The notes: generated by a model not told the origin, from the letters alone. A stretch of 64,000 nt of DNA from JAAYHV01 sp964400515 (GCA_964400515.1 CAYNTJ010000002.1:62001-126000), one strand, 5' to 3'. Positions 17,207 to 26,644 are shown, counted from the stretch's first letter. A program made the numbers and translations.

Positions 17207-17843
17207 ATATGTTCTTGAGTTTGAGAAAAAGGATCTTATGATATACATTTCCCACCTTGATCTTTTAAGACTTTTTAAAAGAGCATTTAAAAGAGCCGGG
17301 ATAAATATCAATTATTCCAAAGGGTTTAATCCCCATCCCATAATGGGATTTGCCCAGCCCTTATCCCTAGGTTACACGGGGCTTCATGAATATGTGGAAT
17401 TTGAATCCCAATGTTCCTATGGGAAAGAAATAATTGAAAAGTTGAACATGGAATTACCTGAAGGCATCAGGATTTTAAATATCGATACTTATAGAGGGAA
17501 GAAAACCTTGGCAGCAGACACAAAAGCCTGTAAATATGTAATTAAGATACCGATTTCTAAATATTCTTCTGATATAAATGGTTATTTGGAACAAAATGAA
17601 ATAATAGCCTTAAAAAGAATGAAGAAAACCAAAAAATATGAAGAAGTTAATATCAAAGATAAAATAAGGGAATTTAATTATGAATATTCCGATGGATATT
17701 TGACATTAAGGGTTTTACTGGATGGGGGCTCCATATCTAATTTAAGCCCGGAGCTGATAATAAACAGTTTGCTTGATTTTATTAATATGGATGTGGAAAG
17801 AAATAAAATCAGTGTACTAAGGGAAAATATTTTATTTAATTGA
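17199..17843 (+). CDS. DUF2344 (TIGR03936) protein
   Basis: A 214-residue protein with the family start YVLEFEKKxxMxYISHLDLxRxxxRA and FNPHPxMxFAxPLxLG near residue 44. It overlaps the radical-SAM gene by eight bases, a near-constant pairing that in some bacteria is a gene fusion. Related proteins resemble the partner of radical-SAM enzymes acting on nucleic acids. The precise role is unknown. The ATG follows GGGAGG. Confidence 0.9.
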   Translation: MNRYVLEFEKKDLMIYISHLDLLRLFKRAFKRAGININYSKGFNPHPIMGFAQPLSLGYTGLHEYVEFESQCSYGKEIIEKLNMELPEGIRILNIDTYRGKKTLAADTKACKYVIKIPISKYSSDINGYLEQNEIIALKRMKKTKKYEEVNIKDKIREFNYEYSDGYLTLRVLLDGGSISNLSPELIINSLLDFINMDVERNKISVLRENILFN

Positions 17844-17864
17844 TTGCTAAAAAGGAAAATTGAA

Positions 17865-18512
17865 ATGAAAAAGAACAATAGTTTACCCGTTTATATGAAA
17901 ATAGCCATAGATATGGCCTTAAAAATCAGCACAAACGAAATCAAATTGGGCACTAAGATCAGTGGAAGGTCAACTTTGGCCAGTGAATACAATGTTTCAC
18001 CGGAAACCATTAGAAAAGCAATGGCACTGTTATCCGATATGGAAATTGTAGAAGTAAAACATGGTAAAGGTATTTATGTGAGTTCAACGGAACAGGCGGG
18101 TAATTTTGTTGAGAACTATAAGACAAGGGAAAGTATTAAGGATTTAAGGATTAGAATAAATCAAATTGCCAAGGAAAGAAATCAATTGGATTTGGAGCTA
18201 AATGAAGCTACCAACGCTATAATTGAATATTCCATAAGATTTAAAAACAATGAATATATTCCAATTTATCAAGAAACAGTTCCCAGGGGTTCATGGACCA
18301 TAGGAAAGAGCATAAAGGAATTGATGATTTGGCAAAATACCGGAGTTACCATAGTAGCCATAAAGAGAAACAATAATGTTCAGATATCACCGGGACCCTA
18401 TGAGGTATTTAATGCGGAAGACGAGATACTTTTTGTGGGGAATCAAAATTCAGGTTTTCGTTTTAATGAGTTTTTAAATAACGAAAGCGATAGTTATATA
18501 TTTAATTCATAA
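17865..18512 (+). CDS. GntR-family regulator with RCK_C (TrkA-C) domain, BusR-like
   Basis: A 215-residue regulator. Residues about 8-75 form a GntR winged helix (SGRSTLASEYNVSPETIRKAMALL), residues 90-130 a coiled coil, and residues about 140-205 an RCK_C domain (RGSWTIGKSIKEL...TVAIKRN-type strand...EDEILFVG). The same architecture is seen in BusR of streptococci and lactococci, which binds cyclic di-AMP through RCK_C and represses an osmolyte transporter. Cyclic di-AMP binding is therefore an inference. The start at 17865 follows AAAAAGGA; an upstream TTG at 17844 is less likely. No transporter is adjacent. Confidence 0.85.
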   Translation: MKKNNSLPVYMKIAIDMALKISTNEIKLGTKISGRSTLASEYNVSPETIRKAMALLSDMEIVEVKHGKGIYVSSTEQAGNFVENYKTRESIKDLRIRINQIAKERNQLDLELNEATNAIIEYSIRFKNNEYIPIYQETVPRGSWTIGKSIKELMIWQNTGVTIVAIKRNNNVQISPGPYEVFNAEDEILFVGNQNSGFRFNEFLNNESDSYIFNS

Positions 18513-18618
18513 ATGTAATTAATTGGTTTAAAAATTGACATTTTATCAAACTTCTTGATTTTATAAAGCTTTAGTAATATCATATTATTATAGTGTGAGA
18601 ATAAAGAAGGAGATTGAA

Positions 18619-19203
18619 ATGTATAATATGGAAACTATATTAGGTAAAGTGAAGGATTATTTACTTAATCCTTTAGTAAAGAAGATGGTTATAGCAGCTC
18701 TGCTGTTTATCGTTGCCATCTTTTTTTGTTTGTTTAAAAACAATACGGATGAACAGTATGTAATTGAAAGTAACGAAGTAATCGAAGAAAACCAAAGCCA
18801 TGTAATAGGCGAAATCTATGTTGATATTGATGGCTGCGTGGTAAAACCAGGAGTATATAAGGTAGAAGAGGGTACTAGGTTATTTGAGATAATAGAAATG
18901 GCAGGGGGTGTATCCATAGATGGTGATGTTACCAGTATTAATAGGGCAAAGGAGGTAAGCGACGGAGAAAAAATAATTATTCCAAAAGTGGGGGAACAAA
19001 CCGCATCAAATGGTTTAATTAATATAAATTTAGCCGATGCAGGTAAACTTGAAGAATTGCCGGGAATAGGCCCGGTTACGGCTCAAATGATAATTGATTA
19101 TAGGGAGAGCAACAATGGTTTTGACAAAATAGAAGACATCTTAAATATAAAAGGTATTGGTACTGCAACTTTTAATAAAATTAAGGAAGAAATTACAGTA
19201 TGA
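18619..19203 (+). CDS. comEA: ComEA-like DNA-binding competence protein
   Basis: A 194-residue membrane-anchored protein. A single hydrophobic helix lies at about residues 21-38, then a SLBB domain (YVDIDGCVVKPGVYKV) at 75-130 and a C-terminal helix-hairpin-helix pair (NLADAGKLEELPGIGPVTA; IEDILNIKGIG) at about 135-190. ComEA binds double-stranded DNA outside the membrane for uptake. The start at 18619 is chosen because AAGGAGA precedes it by five bases; a GTG at 18595 is in frame but lacks a site. comEC is not adjacent. It overlaps the next gene by four bases. Confidence 0.9.
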   Translation: MYNMETILGKVKDYLLNPLVKKMVIAALLFIVAIFFCLFKNNTDEQYVIESNEVIEENQSHVIGEIYVDIDGCVVKPGVYKVEEGTRLFEIIEMAGGVSIDGDVTSINRAKEVSDGEKIIIPKVGEQTASNGLININLADAGKLEELPGIGPVTAQMIIDYRESNNGFDKIEDILNIKGIGTATFNKIKEEITV

Positions 19204-19580
19204 AATTTGATGAAAAACTATATTTAATACTAAATGAAGACAGTATGGACTATTTTATAGACGAATATGTATATTCTAAAGAAATTCACAGGGAACTTGA
19301 TTTAAAGCTATCAAAAATATTGGATGATTATGGTATCCCCAATTATTATTCCGGTTACTCATATCTTAAGGATGCAATTATTTTGGCCAAGATTAACAAT
19401 AATTGTCAAAGCTATTTAACAAAATATATATATCCGGAAATATCGAAAAAATATAATACGAATATAATGTGTGTGGAGCACGCCATAAGGCATGCCATAA
19501 AAGCTTCATATTCCAACGGTTCTATGGGTGATAGGTATACTAATTGCCAATTCATATATAAAATAGCTAATAGTATATAA
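19200..19580 (+). CDS. stand-alone Spo0A C-terminal DNA-binding domain protein
   Basis: A 126-residue protein. From about residue 40 to the end it matches the Spo0A effector domain: YGIPNYYSGYSYLKDAI, then YPEISKKYNTN, then VEHAIRHAIKASYSNG, the recognition helix region. No receiver domain with a phosphoacceptor aspartate is present; the first 35 residues are an acidic helix. It starts in ATGA overlap with comEA, so the two are translationally coupled. Full Spo0A binds 0A boxes to start sporulation. This form may bind related sites or modulate Spo0A, which is an inference. Confidence 0.85.
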   Translation: MKFDEKLYLILNEDSMDYFIDEYVYSKEIHRELDLKLSKILDDYGIPNYYSGYSYLKDAIILAKINNNCQSYLTKYIYPEISKKYNTNIMCVEHAIRHAIKASYSNGSMGDRYTNCQFIYKIANSI

Positions 19581-19632
19581 CTGTGTACACAATTTTATAC
19601 AATTTGTACGCCCAAAAAAACAGTGCATTTCC

Positions 19633-19661
19633 TTGAACTTTCAAAGTGTTGGTGATAAAAT
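19633..19661 (+). promoter_or_regulatory. promoter of the polyferredoxin-PFOR-Nfn operon
   Basis: TTGAAC at 19633-19638, 17 bases, TAAAAT at 19656-19661. Transcription would start near 19668, exactly where a palindrome begins. Confidence 0.6.
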
Positions 19662-19667
19662 GAATTC

Positions 19668-19713
19668 GTTAATTATAATCATAATTAACCTCAAAACTTG
19701 CATTCAGTTTTGA
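19668..19713 (+). promoter_or_regulatory. two inverted repeats in the leader of the redox operon
   Basis: First repeat: GTTAATTAT, AATC, ATAATTAAC at 19668-19689, a perfect 9-bp palindrome arm. Second: TCAAAACT, TGCATTC, AGTTTTGA at 19691-19713, a perfect 8-bp arm. They sit between the predicted start of transcription and the ribosome binding site. Their symmetry fits an operator for a dimeric repressor, or mRNA hairpins. The first is Rex-like only in its TTAA cores, so no regulator is assigned. Confidence 0.5.
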
Positions 19714-19738
19714 ACAGATAAAAGAGGAGGTAATGCAA

Positions 19739-20863
19739 ATGGGAAACACTCAAAAAGAAGATTGTAACAAAGGCGATCTTCGAGAAGCGACGGATGATTT
19801 AGTTGCTTTTATCAGATGTAGTGGCGAAGCCGCTGGCAAAGAGAGATTCGCTGAACTGGGTATAAAAACCTGTGATGAAGCCAAAGAAAAAGGCTTTTTA
19901 GATGGCGAATGTCAGTATGGTTGCCTTGGATTGGGTTCTTGTATTTTAAAATGTGACCGTGATGCTATGAAACTAGTAGATGGTAAAGTGATTATCGACA
20001 AAGAGAAATGTGATGGTTGCGGTGACTGTATTGATGCTTGTACTCAGGGGATTATTACTTTAATACCAAGGGACGCTACTCATTTTATACCATGCGCAAA
20101 CAAAGACGAGGAAGAGAAAACTAGAGAAATTTGCGGATTCGGATGCATTGGATGTGGCGAATGTGAGGACGTTTGTCCGGAAAATGCCGTTAAAGTAATT
20201 GATAACTGTGCAGTTGTCGATTATGAGAAATGTGTGGGCTGTGTGGCTTGCTCAGTAGTTTGTAAGAAAAAAATTATAATCGATTTAGTTCATGATTTAA
20301 CTGAGATTAAGAATCATGTTGCATTTGTAAAGTGCTCAGGTGGTTCTAAGGCTCATGCTAAGTTTGAAGAATTGGGTATCAAAAGCTGTAAAGAAGCTTC
20401 TGACAGAAGATATGAATTTCCTGAATTATGCCAAGTAGGATGCGTTGGCTGCGGAGATTGCGTAAATGTATGCAGATTTGATGCTATAAATATAGTTGAT
20501 GGTACAGCAAAGGTGGATCCTGACAAATGCGTCGGCTGCTTTGACTGTGTTCATGAATGTCCTAACAATTTGATAATTGAAGCTCCGTATATGGGTGCTA
20601 AGCAGGTGGCTTGCTCCAATACATTTGATGCTAATTTCAAGAGATCGGTATGTGATTTCTGTTGTGTGGGCTGTGGAGATTGCGTAGATAACTGTCCTAA
20701 CGGAGCCATCAGTCTTGATGGATCATTGGCTGTTATTGACCCTGAGATTTGTGAAAATTGCGGAATCTGTTTATATGTATGTACAAGACAGGTCATAAAA
20801 GAACAATGGGTTCCCGAATACAATTATTTACAAAAAGCAGCGCTGGAATTGGGAAAGGAGTAG
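19739..20863 (+). CDS. RnfB-like polyferredoxin with tandem duplication
   Basis: A 374-residue cytosolic iron-sulfur protein. It carries eight cysteine clusters, most of the form CxxCxxCxxxC, in four pairs, enough for up to about eight [4Fe-4S] centres. The protein is an internal duplication: residues about 20-190 and 200-365 each begin AF(I/V)(R/K)CSG, then ELGIK(T/S)C and CQxGC, a pattern known from the C-terminal part of RnfB. The first cluster of copy one (CQYGCLGLGSC) has altered spacing. It is four bases upstream of nifJ, so it likely receives or passes electrons for that enzyme. The start at 19739 has eight bases to AGGAGG; an ATG at 19733 is too close. Confidence 0.85.
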   Translation: MGNTQKEDCNKGDLREATDDLVAFIRCSGEAAGKERFAELGIKTCDEAKEKGFLDGECQYGCLGLGSCILKCDRDAMKLVDGKVIIDKEKCDGCGDCIDACTQGIITLIPRDATHFIPCANKDEEEKTREICGFGCIGCGECEDVCPENAVKVIDNCAVVDYEKCVGCVACSVVCKKKIIIDLVHDLTEIKNHVAFVKCSGGSKAHAKFEELGIKSCKEASDRRYEFPELCQVGCVGCGDCVNVCRFDAINIVDGTAKVDPDKCVGCFDCVHECPNNLIIEAPYMGAKQVACSNTFDANFKRSVCDFCCVGCGDCVDNCPNGAISLDGSLAVIDPEICENCGICLYVCTRQVIKEQWVPEYNYLQKAALELGKE

Positions 20864-20866
20864 GAT

Positions 20867-23800
20867 ATGAGAAAATTAAAAACAATGGACGGAAATACAG
20901 CAGCAGCTCATGTTGCTTATGCATTTTCTGAGGTATCGTGCATATATCCCATAACACCTTCTTCACCTATGGCAGAAAATATTGACGCTTGGGCTGCAGA
21001 TGACAGAAGAAATTTATTCGGAGAAAGAGTAAAGGTTGTAGAGATGCAATCAGAAGCAGGAGCAGCAGGAGCAGTTCACGGAGCCCTTAACGCCGGTTCC
21101 TTAACCAGCACCTTTACGGCTTCTCAAGGTTTACTTTTAATGATTCCTAATATGTACAAAATAGCCGGCGAACAATTACCGGGAGTATTTCATGTTGCTG
21201 CAAGGGCAGTTGCAACCCATGCTTTATCAATTTTTGGTGATCATTCGGATGTAATGGGAACTCGTGCTACGGGTTTTGCAATGCTTTCGGCAGGTGGTGT
21301 ACAAGAAGTAATGGATTTGGCTGCAGTAGCTCATTTGGCTGCCATCAAATCATCCATTCCTTTTGTGCACTTTTTTGATGGTTTTAGGACATCCCACGAG
21401 AATCAAAAAATTGAAATTTGGGATTATGATGATTTAAATGACATGGTGGATTGGGATAAGATAAAGTCATTCAAAAAACATGCAAATAATCCTTGTCATC
21501 CACATTCCATGGGTTCTGCGGAGCAACCGGAAACATTCTTCCAGCATTCGGAAGCTGTGAATTCCCTTTATGATGTAGTTCCGGATGTAGTTAACAAATA
21601 TATGGAAAAGGTAAACGAAAAAATCGGTACCGACTATAAACCGTTTAACTATTACGGCGCAAAGGATGCCACAGATGTAATAGTTGCCATGGGTTCTGTA
21701 AATGATTGTGCTGAGGAAGTGGTGGACTATTTACTATCTAAAGGCAAAAAAGTAGGCCTTATAAAAGTAAGACTATACAGACCTTTTTCAGTTAAATATC
21801 TATTAAACGTAATGCCTAAAACGGTTAAAAAAGTAGCTGTATTGGATAGAACCAAAGAACCCGGTTCCCTGGGAGAACCTTTATATTTAGATATGGTTGA
21901 TGCCCTAAGAGGTACAGAATTTAACGATGTTTTTGTAGCGGGAGGTCGCTATGGTCTAGGTTCTAAGGACATACAGCCGGGAGATATAATCGCTGTTTAT
22001 GAAAATCTATGGAAAGAAGATTCCAAGAAGCAATTCACTATTTCAATAAATGATGATATTACAAATCTGTCATTACCTGTAACCGAAAATCCTGTGGTTT
22101 CCCCTGAAGGAACCGTGGCTTGTAAGTTCTGGGGATTGGGAGCAGATGGTACTGTCGGTGCAAATAAAAACAGTGTTAAAATTATAGGCGATTATACCGA
22201 TAAATATGTACAGGCATATTTCCAGTATGACTCTAAGAAGTCCGGTGGTATTACAGTTTCTCATCTAAGATTCGGTGACAAACCTATAAAATCCACATAT
22301 TATGTAAATAATGCCGACTTTATAGCCTGTCATAACCCTGCATATATGAAAAAATTTGATATTGTACAGGATGTAAATCCCGGTGGTACCTTCTTATTGA
22401 ACTGTATATGGAATGATGATGAATTGGGAGAACATTTGCCGGCTTCAGCTAAAAAGTATATAGCCGAAAATAATATCAATTTCTATACATGCGATGCCGT
22501 AAAGCATGCCGTGGAAATAGGCTTGGGAGCAAGAAGAACAAACACTGTGCTTCAGGCTGCATTCTTTAAGCTCGCTAATATTATTCCTATTGATAAAGCA
22601 GCTGAATACATGAAGGAAGCCATCAAAAAAACATATGGAAGAAAAGGTGACAGAATAGTTAACATGAACTGCGCCGCAGTTGATGCAGGTATAAATAACA
22701 TTCATAAGGTCGTAGTGCCTAAAGATTGGATCGATGCAAAAGATGAGACTTCCATTGATCAATATGAATATTTAGACGCTTTCCAGGAAAAATATATTAA
22801 GGAAGTTATGAATCCTACCAATGCAATGAACGGAGATTCTATTCCTGTTTCTGCATTTATGGATACTCCGGACGGACTTCTGCCTCCGGGTACTGCAGCC
22901 TATGAAAAACGTGGTATTGCAGTTGATGTTCCAAATTGGATTCCTGATAACTGTATGCAGTGTAACTGGTGTTCTACTGTTTGTCCGCATGCTGCAATAA
23001 GGCCTTTTGTTTTGGATGACAAGGAAGCAGCAGAAATGGGAGCAGAAACCTTAGCATTAAAAGGTGATAAGACAAAGAAGTTCACAATTGCAGTTTCTGC
23101 AATGGACTGCACAGGCTGTGGTTCTTGTGTTGATGTATGTCCTGCAAGAAAGAAGGCGCTTGAGCTTAAACCTTTCGGAGAAATGGCAGAATCCCATCAG
23201 GCTAAATTTGATTATGCAGTTAAGAATGTTACTGATAAAGAATTACCTTTTGACGACTCCACAGTAAAGGGCGCCCAGTTTAAGAAACCATTATTGGAAT
23301 TCTCCGGTGCTTGCCCGGGATGTGGCGAAACTCCATATGCTAAGCTGATAACCCAATTATTTGGAGACAGAATGTTTATAGCCAACGCTACAGGCTGTTC
23401 TTCAATATGGGGATGTTCCGCACCTTCAACTCCTTATACAGTAAATAAAGAGGGAAGAGGTCCTGCATGGGCTAATTCATTGTTTGAAGATAATGCTGAA
23501 TTCGGTTTGGGTATGGCTATATCCATGAAGACAAGACGTGCAGAAATGAAAACGGTTGTTGAAAGATTAGCAAAGGATTCCAGATATTCTGATGTTGCCA
23601 AAAGATGGATTAGCGGCATGGAAGATGTTAATGAAGCAGAAGAAGCGGGGAAAGCCTTGATAGACTTATGTAAGTCTGATGCCAATAATCCTGATGCTGT
23701 TTATGTTATGGAGAATACAGATATGTTACCAAAACCATCCGTATGGATATTCGGAGGAGACGGTTGGGCATATGATATTGGTTACGGCGGAGTAGATCAT

Positions 23801-24394
23801 GCTTTGGCATCGGGAGAAAATATTAACATCATGGTATTTGATACAGAAGTATATTCGAATACAGGAGGTCAAGCATCAAAAGCAACCCCTATAGGAGCCG
23901 TTGCAAAATTTGCAGCAAACGGTAAACCGATTAACAAAAAGAATCTTGCACAGATGGCAATGACATATGGATATGTATATGTGGCTCAGATAGCCATGGG
24001 TACAAATCCTAACCAAACATTGCAAGCTTTAAGGGAAGCGGAAGCTTATGACGGACCTTCTTTAATAATTGCATATGCTCCATGTGTAAATCATGGATTA
24101 AAGATTGGTATGGATAAATCTATGCTGGAAATGAAGAGAGCCGTAAGATCCGGTTATTGGAATTTAATGAGATATAATCCGCTTCTTGTTGCAGAAAAGA
24201 AGAATCCATTAAGTATTGACAGCCAAGCACCGACTGAATCCTATAAAGAATTCATAATGGGCGAGGTAAGATACAATTCATTATCCCTGAAGTTCCCTGA
24301 AAGAGCAGAAAAACTGTTTGAAGAGTCTGAAAAGGCTGCTATGGACAGATATGACGCTTTGGTAAGGCAGCATCAGAGTTTTGAACCTAAATAG
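20867..24394 (+). CDS. nifJ: pyruvate:ferredoxin (flavodoxin) oxidoreductase
   Basis: Oxidises pyruvate with CoA to acetyl-CoA and CO2, reducing ferredoxin; the central step of clostridial fermentation. The 1175-residue single chain is full length. Domain order: pyrimidine-binding domain I (ITPSSPMAE near 25), domain II, CoA domain III, ferredoxin-like domain with two clusters (CMQCNWCSTVCP near 697; CTGCGSCVDVCP near 748), a proximal-cluster motif (CPGCGETP near 820), and the thiamine diphosphate domain (GDGWAYDIGYGG near 962; SNTGGQ near 995). Acetyl-CoA can feed Pta and AckA. It follows the polyferredoxin by four bases. Confidence 0.97.
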   Translation: MRKLKTMDGNTAAAHVAYAFSEVSCIYPITPSSPMAENIDAWAADDRRNLFGERVKVVEMQSEAGAAGAVHGALNAGSLTSTFTASQGLLLMIPNMYKIAGEQLPGVFHVAARAVATHALSIFGDHSDVMGTRATGFAMLSAGGVQEVMDLAAVAHLAAIKSSIPFVHFFDGFRTSHENQKIEIWDYDDLNDMVDWDKIKSFKKHANNPCHPHSMGSAEQPETFFQHSEAVNSLYDVVPDVVNKYMEKVNEKIGTDYKPFNYYGAKDATDVIVAMGSVNDCAEEVVDYLLSKGKKVGLIKVRLYRPFSVKYLLNVMPKTVKKVAVLDRTKEPGSLGEPLYLDMVDALRGTEFNDVFVAGGRYGLGSKDIQPGDIIAVYENLWKEDSKKQFTISINDDITNLSLPVTENPVVSPEGTVACKFWGLGADGTVGANKNSVKIIGDYTDKYVQAYFQYDSKKSGGITVSHLRFGDKPIKSTYYVNNADFIACHNPAYMKKFDIVQDVNPGGTFLLNCIWNDDELGEHLPASAKKYIAENNINFYTCDAVKHAVEIGLGARRTNTVLQAAFFKLANIIPIDKAAEYMKEAIKKTYGRKGDRIVNMNCAAVDAGINNIHKVVVPKDWIDAKDETSIDQYEYLDAFQEKYIKEVMNPTNAMNGDSIPVSAFMDTPDGLLPPGTAAYEKRGIAVDVPNWIPDNCMQCNWCSTVCPHAAIRPFVLDDKEAAEMGAETLALKGDKTKKFTIAVSAMDCTGCGSCVDVCPARKKALELKPFGEMAESHQAKFDYAVKNVTDKELPFDDSTVKGAQFKKPLLEFSGACPGCGETPYAKLITQLFGDRMFIANATGCSSIWGCSAPSTPYTVNKEGRGPAWANSLFEDNAEFGLGMAISMKTRRAEMKTVVERLAKDSRYSDVAKRWISGMEDVNEAEEAGKALIDLCKSDANNPDAVYVMENTDMLPKPSVWIFGGDGWAYDIGYGGVDHALASGENINIMVFDTEVYSNTGGQASKATPIGAVAKFAANGKPINKKNLAQMAMTYGYVYVAQIAMGTNPNQTLQALREAEAYDGPSLIIAYAPCVNHGLKIGMDKSMLEMKRAVRSGYWNLMRYNPLLVAEKKNPLSIDSQAPTESYKEFIMGEVRYNSLSLKFPERAEKLFEESEKAAMDRYDALVRQHQSFEPK

Positions 24395-24408
24395 GAAGGA
24401 GATTGGTT

Positions 24409-25257
24409 ATGTATAAAATTGTAAGTAAAAGACAATTAAGTCATGACATGGTATGGTTTGATATAGAAGCACCACTTATTGCCAAAAAAGCTAAACCAGG
24501 TCAATTCGTAATACTGCGTACAGATGAGTATGCGGAAAGAATTCCCCTTACTATGGCTGGTCATGATGAGAAAAAGGGAACTATAACCATAGTATTCCAA
24601 GCTGTCGGTAAATCAACTATGCTAATGGCTAAGCTTGAAGAGGGAGATTTTTTCTTGGATGTTGTTGGACCTTTGGGAAAACCCACCGAGACAGAAGGCT
24701 TGAAAAGAGTATGCGTTGTTGGAGGCGGTACAGGTAATGCACTGGCTTATCCAATAGCTACTGGAATGCATGAAGCAGGTATTAAGGTTGATATGGTCAT
24801 GGGATTTAAGAATAAGGACTTGGTAATTCTTGAAGACGAATTCAAGGCCGGAGTAGATAATCTCTATATCACCACCGATGACGGAAGCTATGGAGAAAAA
24901 GGTTTTACTACAGATAAATTAAAACAGCTAATAGATGAAGGTAATGAATATGATGAAGTAATCGCAGTGGGACCTCCTATCATGATGAAATTCATATGCG
25001 CAGTTACCAAGAATTACGATATTAAGACTGTGGTATCCCTTACTGCATTAATGATAGACGGTACAGGAATGTGTGGCGGATGTCGTATTACAGTAGGAGG
25101 AGAAAATAAGTATGTATGCGTTGATGGCCCTGAATTTGATGGTCAAGATGTTGACTGGGACGGTATCATCGCTAGAAATGCATTTTACTTTAATGAAGAA
25201 GAAGATGCAAGACAACATGTCTGCAATTTAAATGGAGGTGTTCGTCAGAATGATTAA
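24409..25257 (+). CDS. nfnA: NfnA-type FAD/[2Fe-2S] subunit (sulfide dehydrogenase/Nfn small subunit)
   Basis: A 282-residue ferredoxin-NADP reductase-like subunit. An N-terminal FAD beta barrel is followed by an NAD-binding domain (VGGGTGNALAYP near residue 106) and a C-terminal cluster motif (GTGMCGGCRITV; second Cys in YVCVDGPEFDG), which holds the [2Fe-2S] centre in NfnA. With the next gene it forms the electron-bifurcating NADH-dependent ferredoxin:NADP oxidoreductase. The start at 24409 has AAGGAG seven bases upstream; a TTG at 24403 is rejected. Its end overlaps nfnB by eight bases. Confidence 0.9.
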   Translation: MYKIVSKRQLSHDMVWFDIEAPLIAKKAKPGQFVILRTDEYAERIPLTMAGHDEKKGTITIVFQAVGKSTMLMAKLEEGDFFLDVVGPLGKPTETEGLKRVCVVGGGTGNALAYPIATGMHEAGIKVDMVMGFKNKDLVILEDEFKAGVDNLYITTDDGSYGEKGFTTDKLKQLIDEGNEYDEVIAVGPPIMMKFICAVTKNYDIKTVVSLTALMIDGTGMCGGCRITVGGENKYVCVDGPEFDGQDVDWDGIIARNAFYFNEEEDARQHVCNLNGGVRQND

Positions 25258-26644
25258 TTTTATAGAAAATAAGAATCCGATGCCTTCACAGGATCCTGAA
25301 GTTCGTAATAAGAACTTTGTAGAGGTTGCCAGTGGATACACAAAAGAAATGGCCATAAATGAAGCCATGAGATGCTTACAGTGCAGGGATCATCCTTGTA
25401 CTGCAGGTTGCCCAGTGCTTATTGATATTCCTAAATTTGTTGCCAAGGTTTCAAGGGGAGAGTTTGAAGAAGCTTTCAAAATAATCAGTGCCACAAGTTC
25501 ATTGCCTGCAATCTGCGGACGTGTATGTCCTCAGGAAAGTCAATGTGAAGGAAGATGCGTAAGAGGTAAGGACGGAGAACCTGTTGCCATAGGTAGACTG
25601 GAAAGATTTGTTGCGGATTGGCACAGGGAAAAATTTGGTGAAGAAAAGATACAGCCTATTAAAAGCAATGGCCACAGAGCTGCTGTTGTAGGTTCCGGCC
25701 CTGCGGGCCTTGCCTGCGCAGGGGATTTGATTGCCAACGGATATGATGTAACTGTTTTTGAAAGTTTACACAAAGAAGGCGGCGTATTAGCCTATGGAAT
25801 ACCTGAGTTTAGATTGCCAAAGGATATCGTTCAAGCCGAAGTTGATAAATTGGCGGAAAAAGGCGTTAAATTCGTAAGAAATGCAGTTGTGGGAAAATTG
25901 ATGTCGGTGGATGAACTACTCGATGAGGGTTATGAAACTGTTTTTGTAGGCACCGGCGCCGGACTCCCTAGATTCATGGATATGCCCGGAGAAAACCTTT
26001 TAGGTGTTTATTCCGCAAACGAATATTTAACAAGAATCAATTTAATGAAAGCCTATAAGGACGAATATGATACTCCTATTAAAAGCAATAAAAATGTTGC
26101 GGTAATAGGCGGAGGTAATGTTGCTATGGATGCAGCCAGATGTGCTAAGCGTATGGGCGCTGAAAATGTATACATTGTATATCGTCGTTCTATGGACGAA
26201 ATCCCTGCCCGTAAGGAAGAGATCGAACATGCCATTGAAGAAGGAATAATCTTTAAGCTGCTCAACAATCCGGTAAAAGTATTGGGAGATGAAAAACAAT
26301 ATGTAACCGGACTGGAATGTGTGGAGATGGAGCTTGGAGAACCTGATGAATCCGGCAGAAGAAGACCGGTGGAAAAGAAAGATTCTAATTTCGTATTAGA
26401 TGTGGATGCTGTAATAGTTTCCATAGGTACCAGCTTAAATAAGCTGATACTGGAAACCACCGAGAATCTTGAACCAAATAAAAAGGGTGGTATAGGAGCG
26501 GCTGAAGAAAACGGAGTTACCTCAAATCCTGCAGTATTTGCAGGAGGAGATGCAGTAACCGGTGCAGCTACTGTTATCCTGGCCATGGGAGCCGGCAAAA
26601 AGGCGGCAGCAGGCATGATGGAATACATGGAAAATCATAAATAA
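25250..26644 (+). CDS. nfnB: NfnB-type NADPH-dependent flavin subunit (GltA-like)
   Basis: A 464-residue homologue of the glutamate synthase small subunit. N-terminal cysteines (CLQCRDHPCTAGCP; CGRVCPQESQCEGRC) bind two [4Fe-4S] clusters. Two Rossmann motifs follow: GSGPAGLACAG near residue 148 for FAD and GGGNVAMDAARCAKRMGA near 287 for NADPH. No large glutamate synthase subunit is nearby, and pairing with nfnA points to Nfn/sulfide dehydrogenase rather than GOGAT. The complex balances NADH, NADPH and reduced ferredoxin. The start at 25250 has GGAGGTG nine bases upstream. Confidence 0.92.
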   Translation: MINFIENKNPMPSQDPEVRNKNFVEVASGYTKEMAINEAMRCLQCRDHPCTAGCPVLIDIPKFVAKVSRGEFEEAFKIISATSSLPAICGRVCPQESQCEGRCVRGKDGEPVAIGRLERFVADWHREKFGEEKIQPIKSNGHRAAVVGSGPAGLACAGDLIANGYDVTVFESLHKEGGVLAYGIPEFRLPKDIVQAEVDKLAEKGVKFVRNAVVGKLMSVDELLDEGYETVFVGTGAGLPRFMDMPGENLLGVYSANEYLTRINLMKAYKDEYDTPIKSNKNVAVIGGGNVAMDAARCAKRMGAENVYIVYRRSMDEIPARKEEIEHAIEEGIIFKLLNNPVKVLGDEKQYVTGLECVEMELGEPDESGRRRPVEKKDSNFVLDVDAVIVSIGTSLNKLILETTENLEPNKKGGIGAAEENGVTSNPAVFAGGDAVTGAATVILAMGAGKKAAAGMMEYMENHK

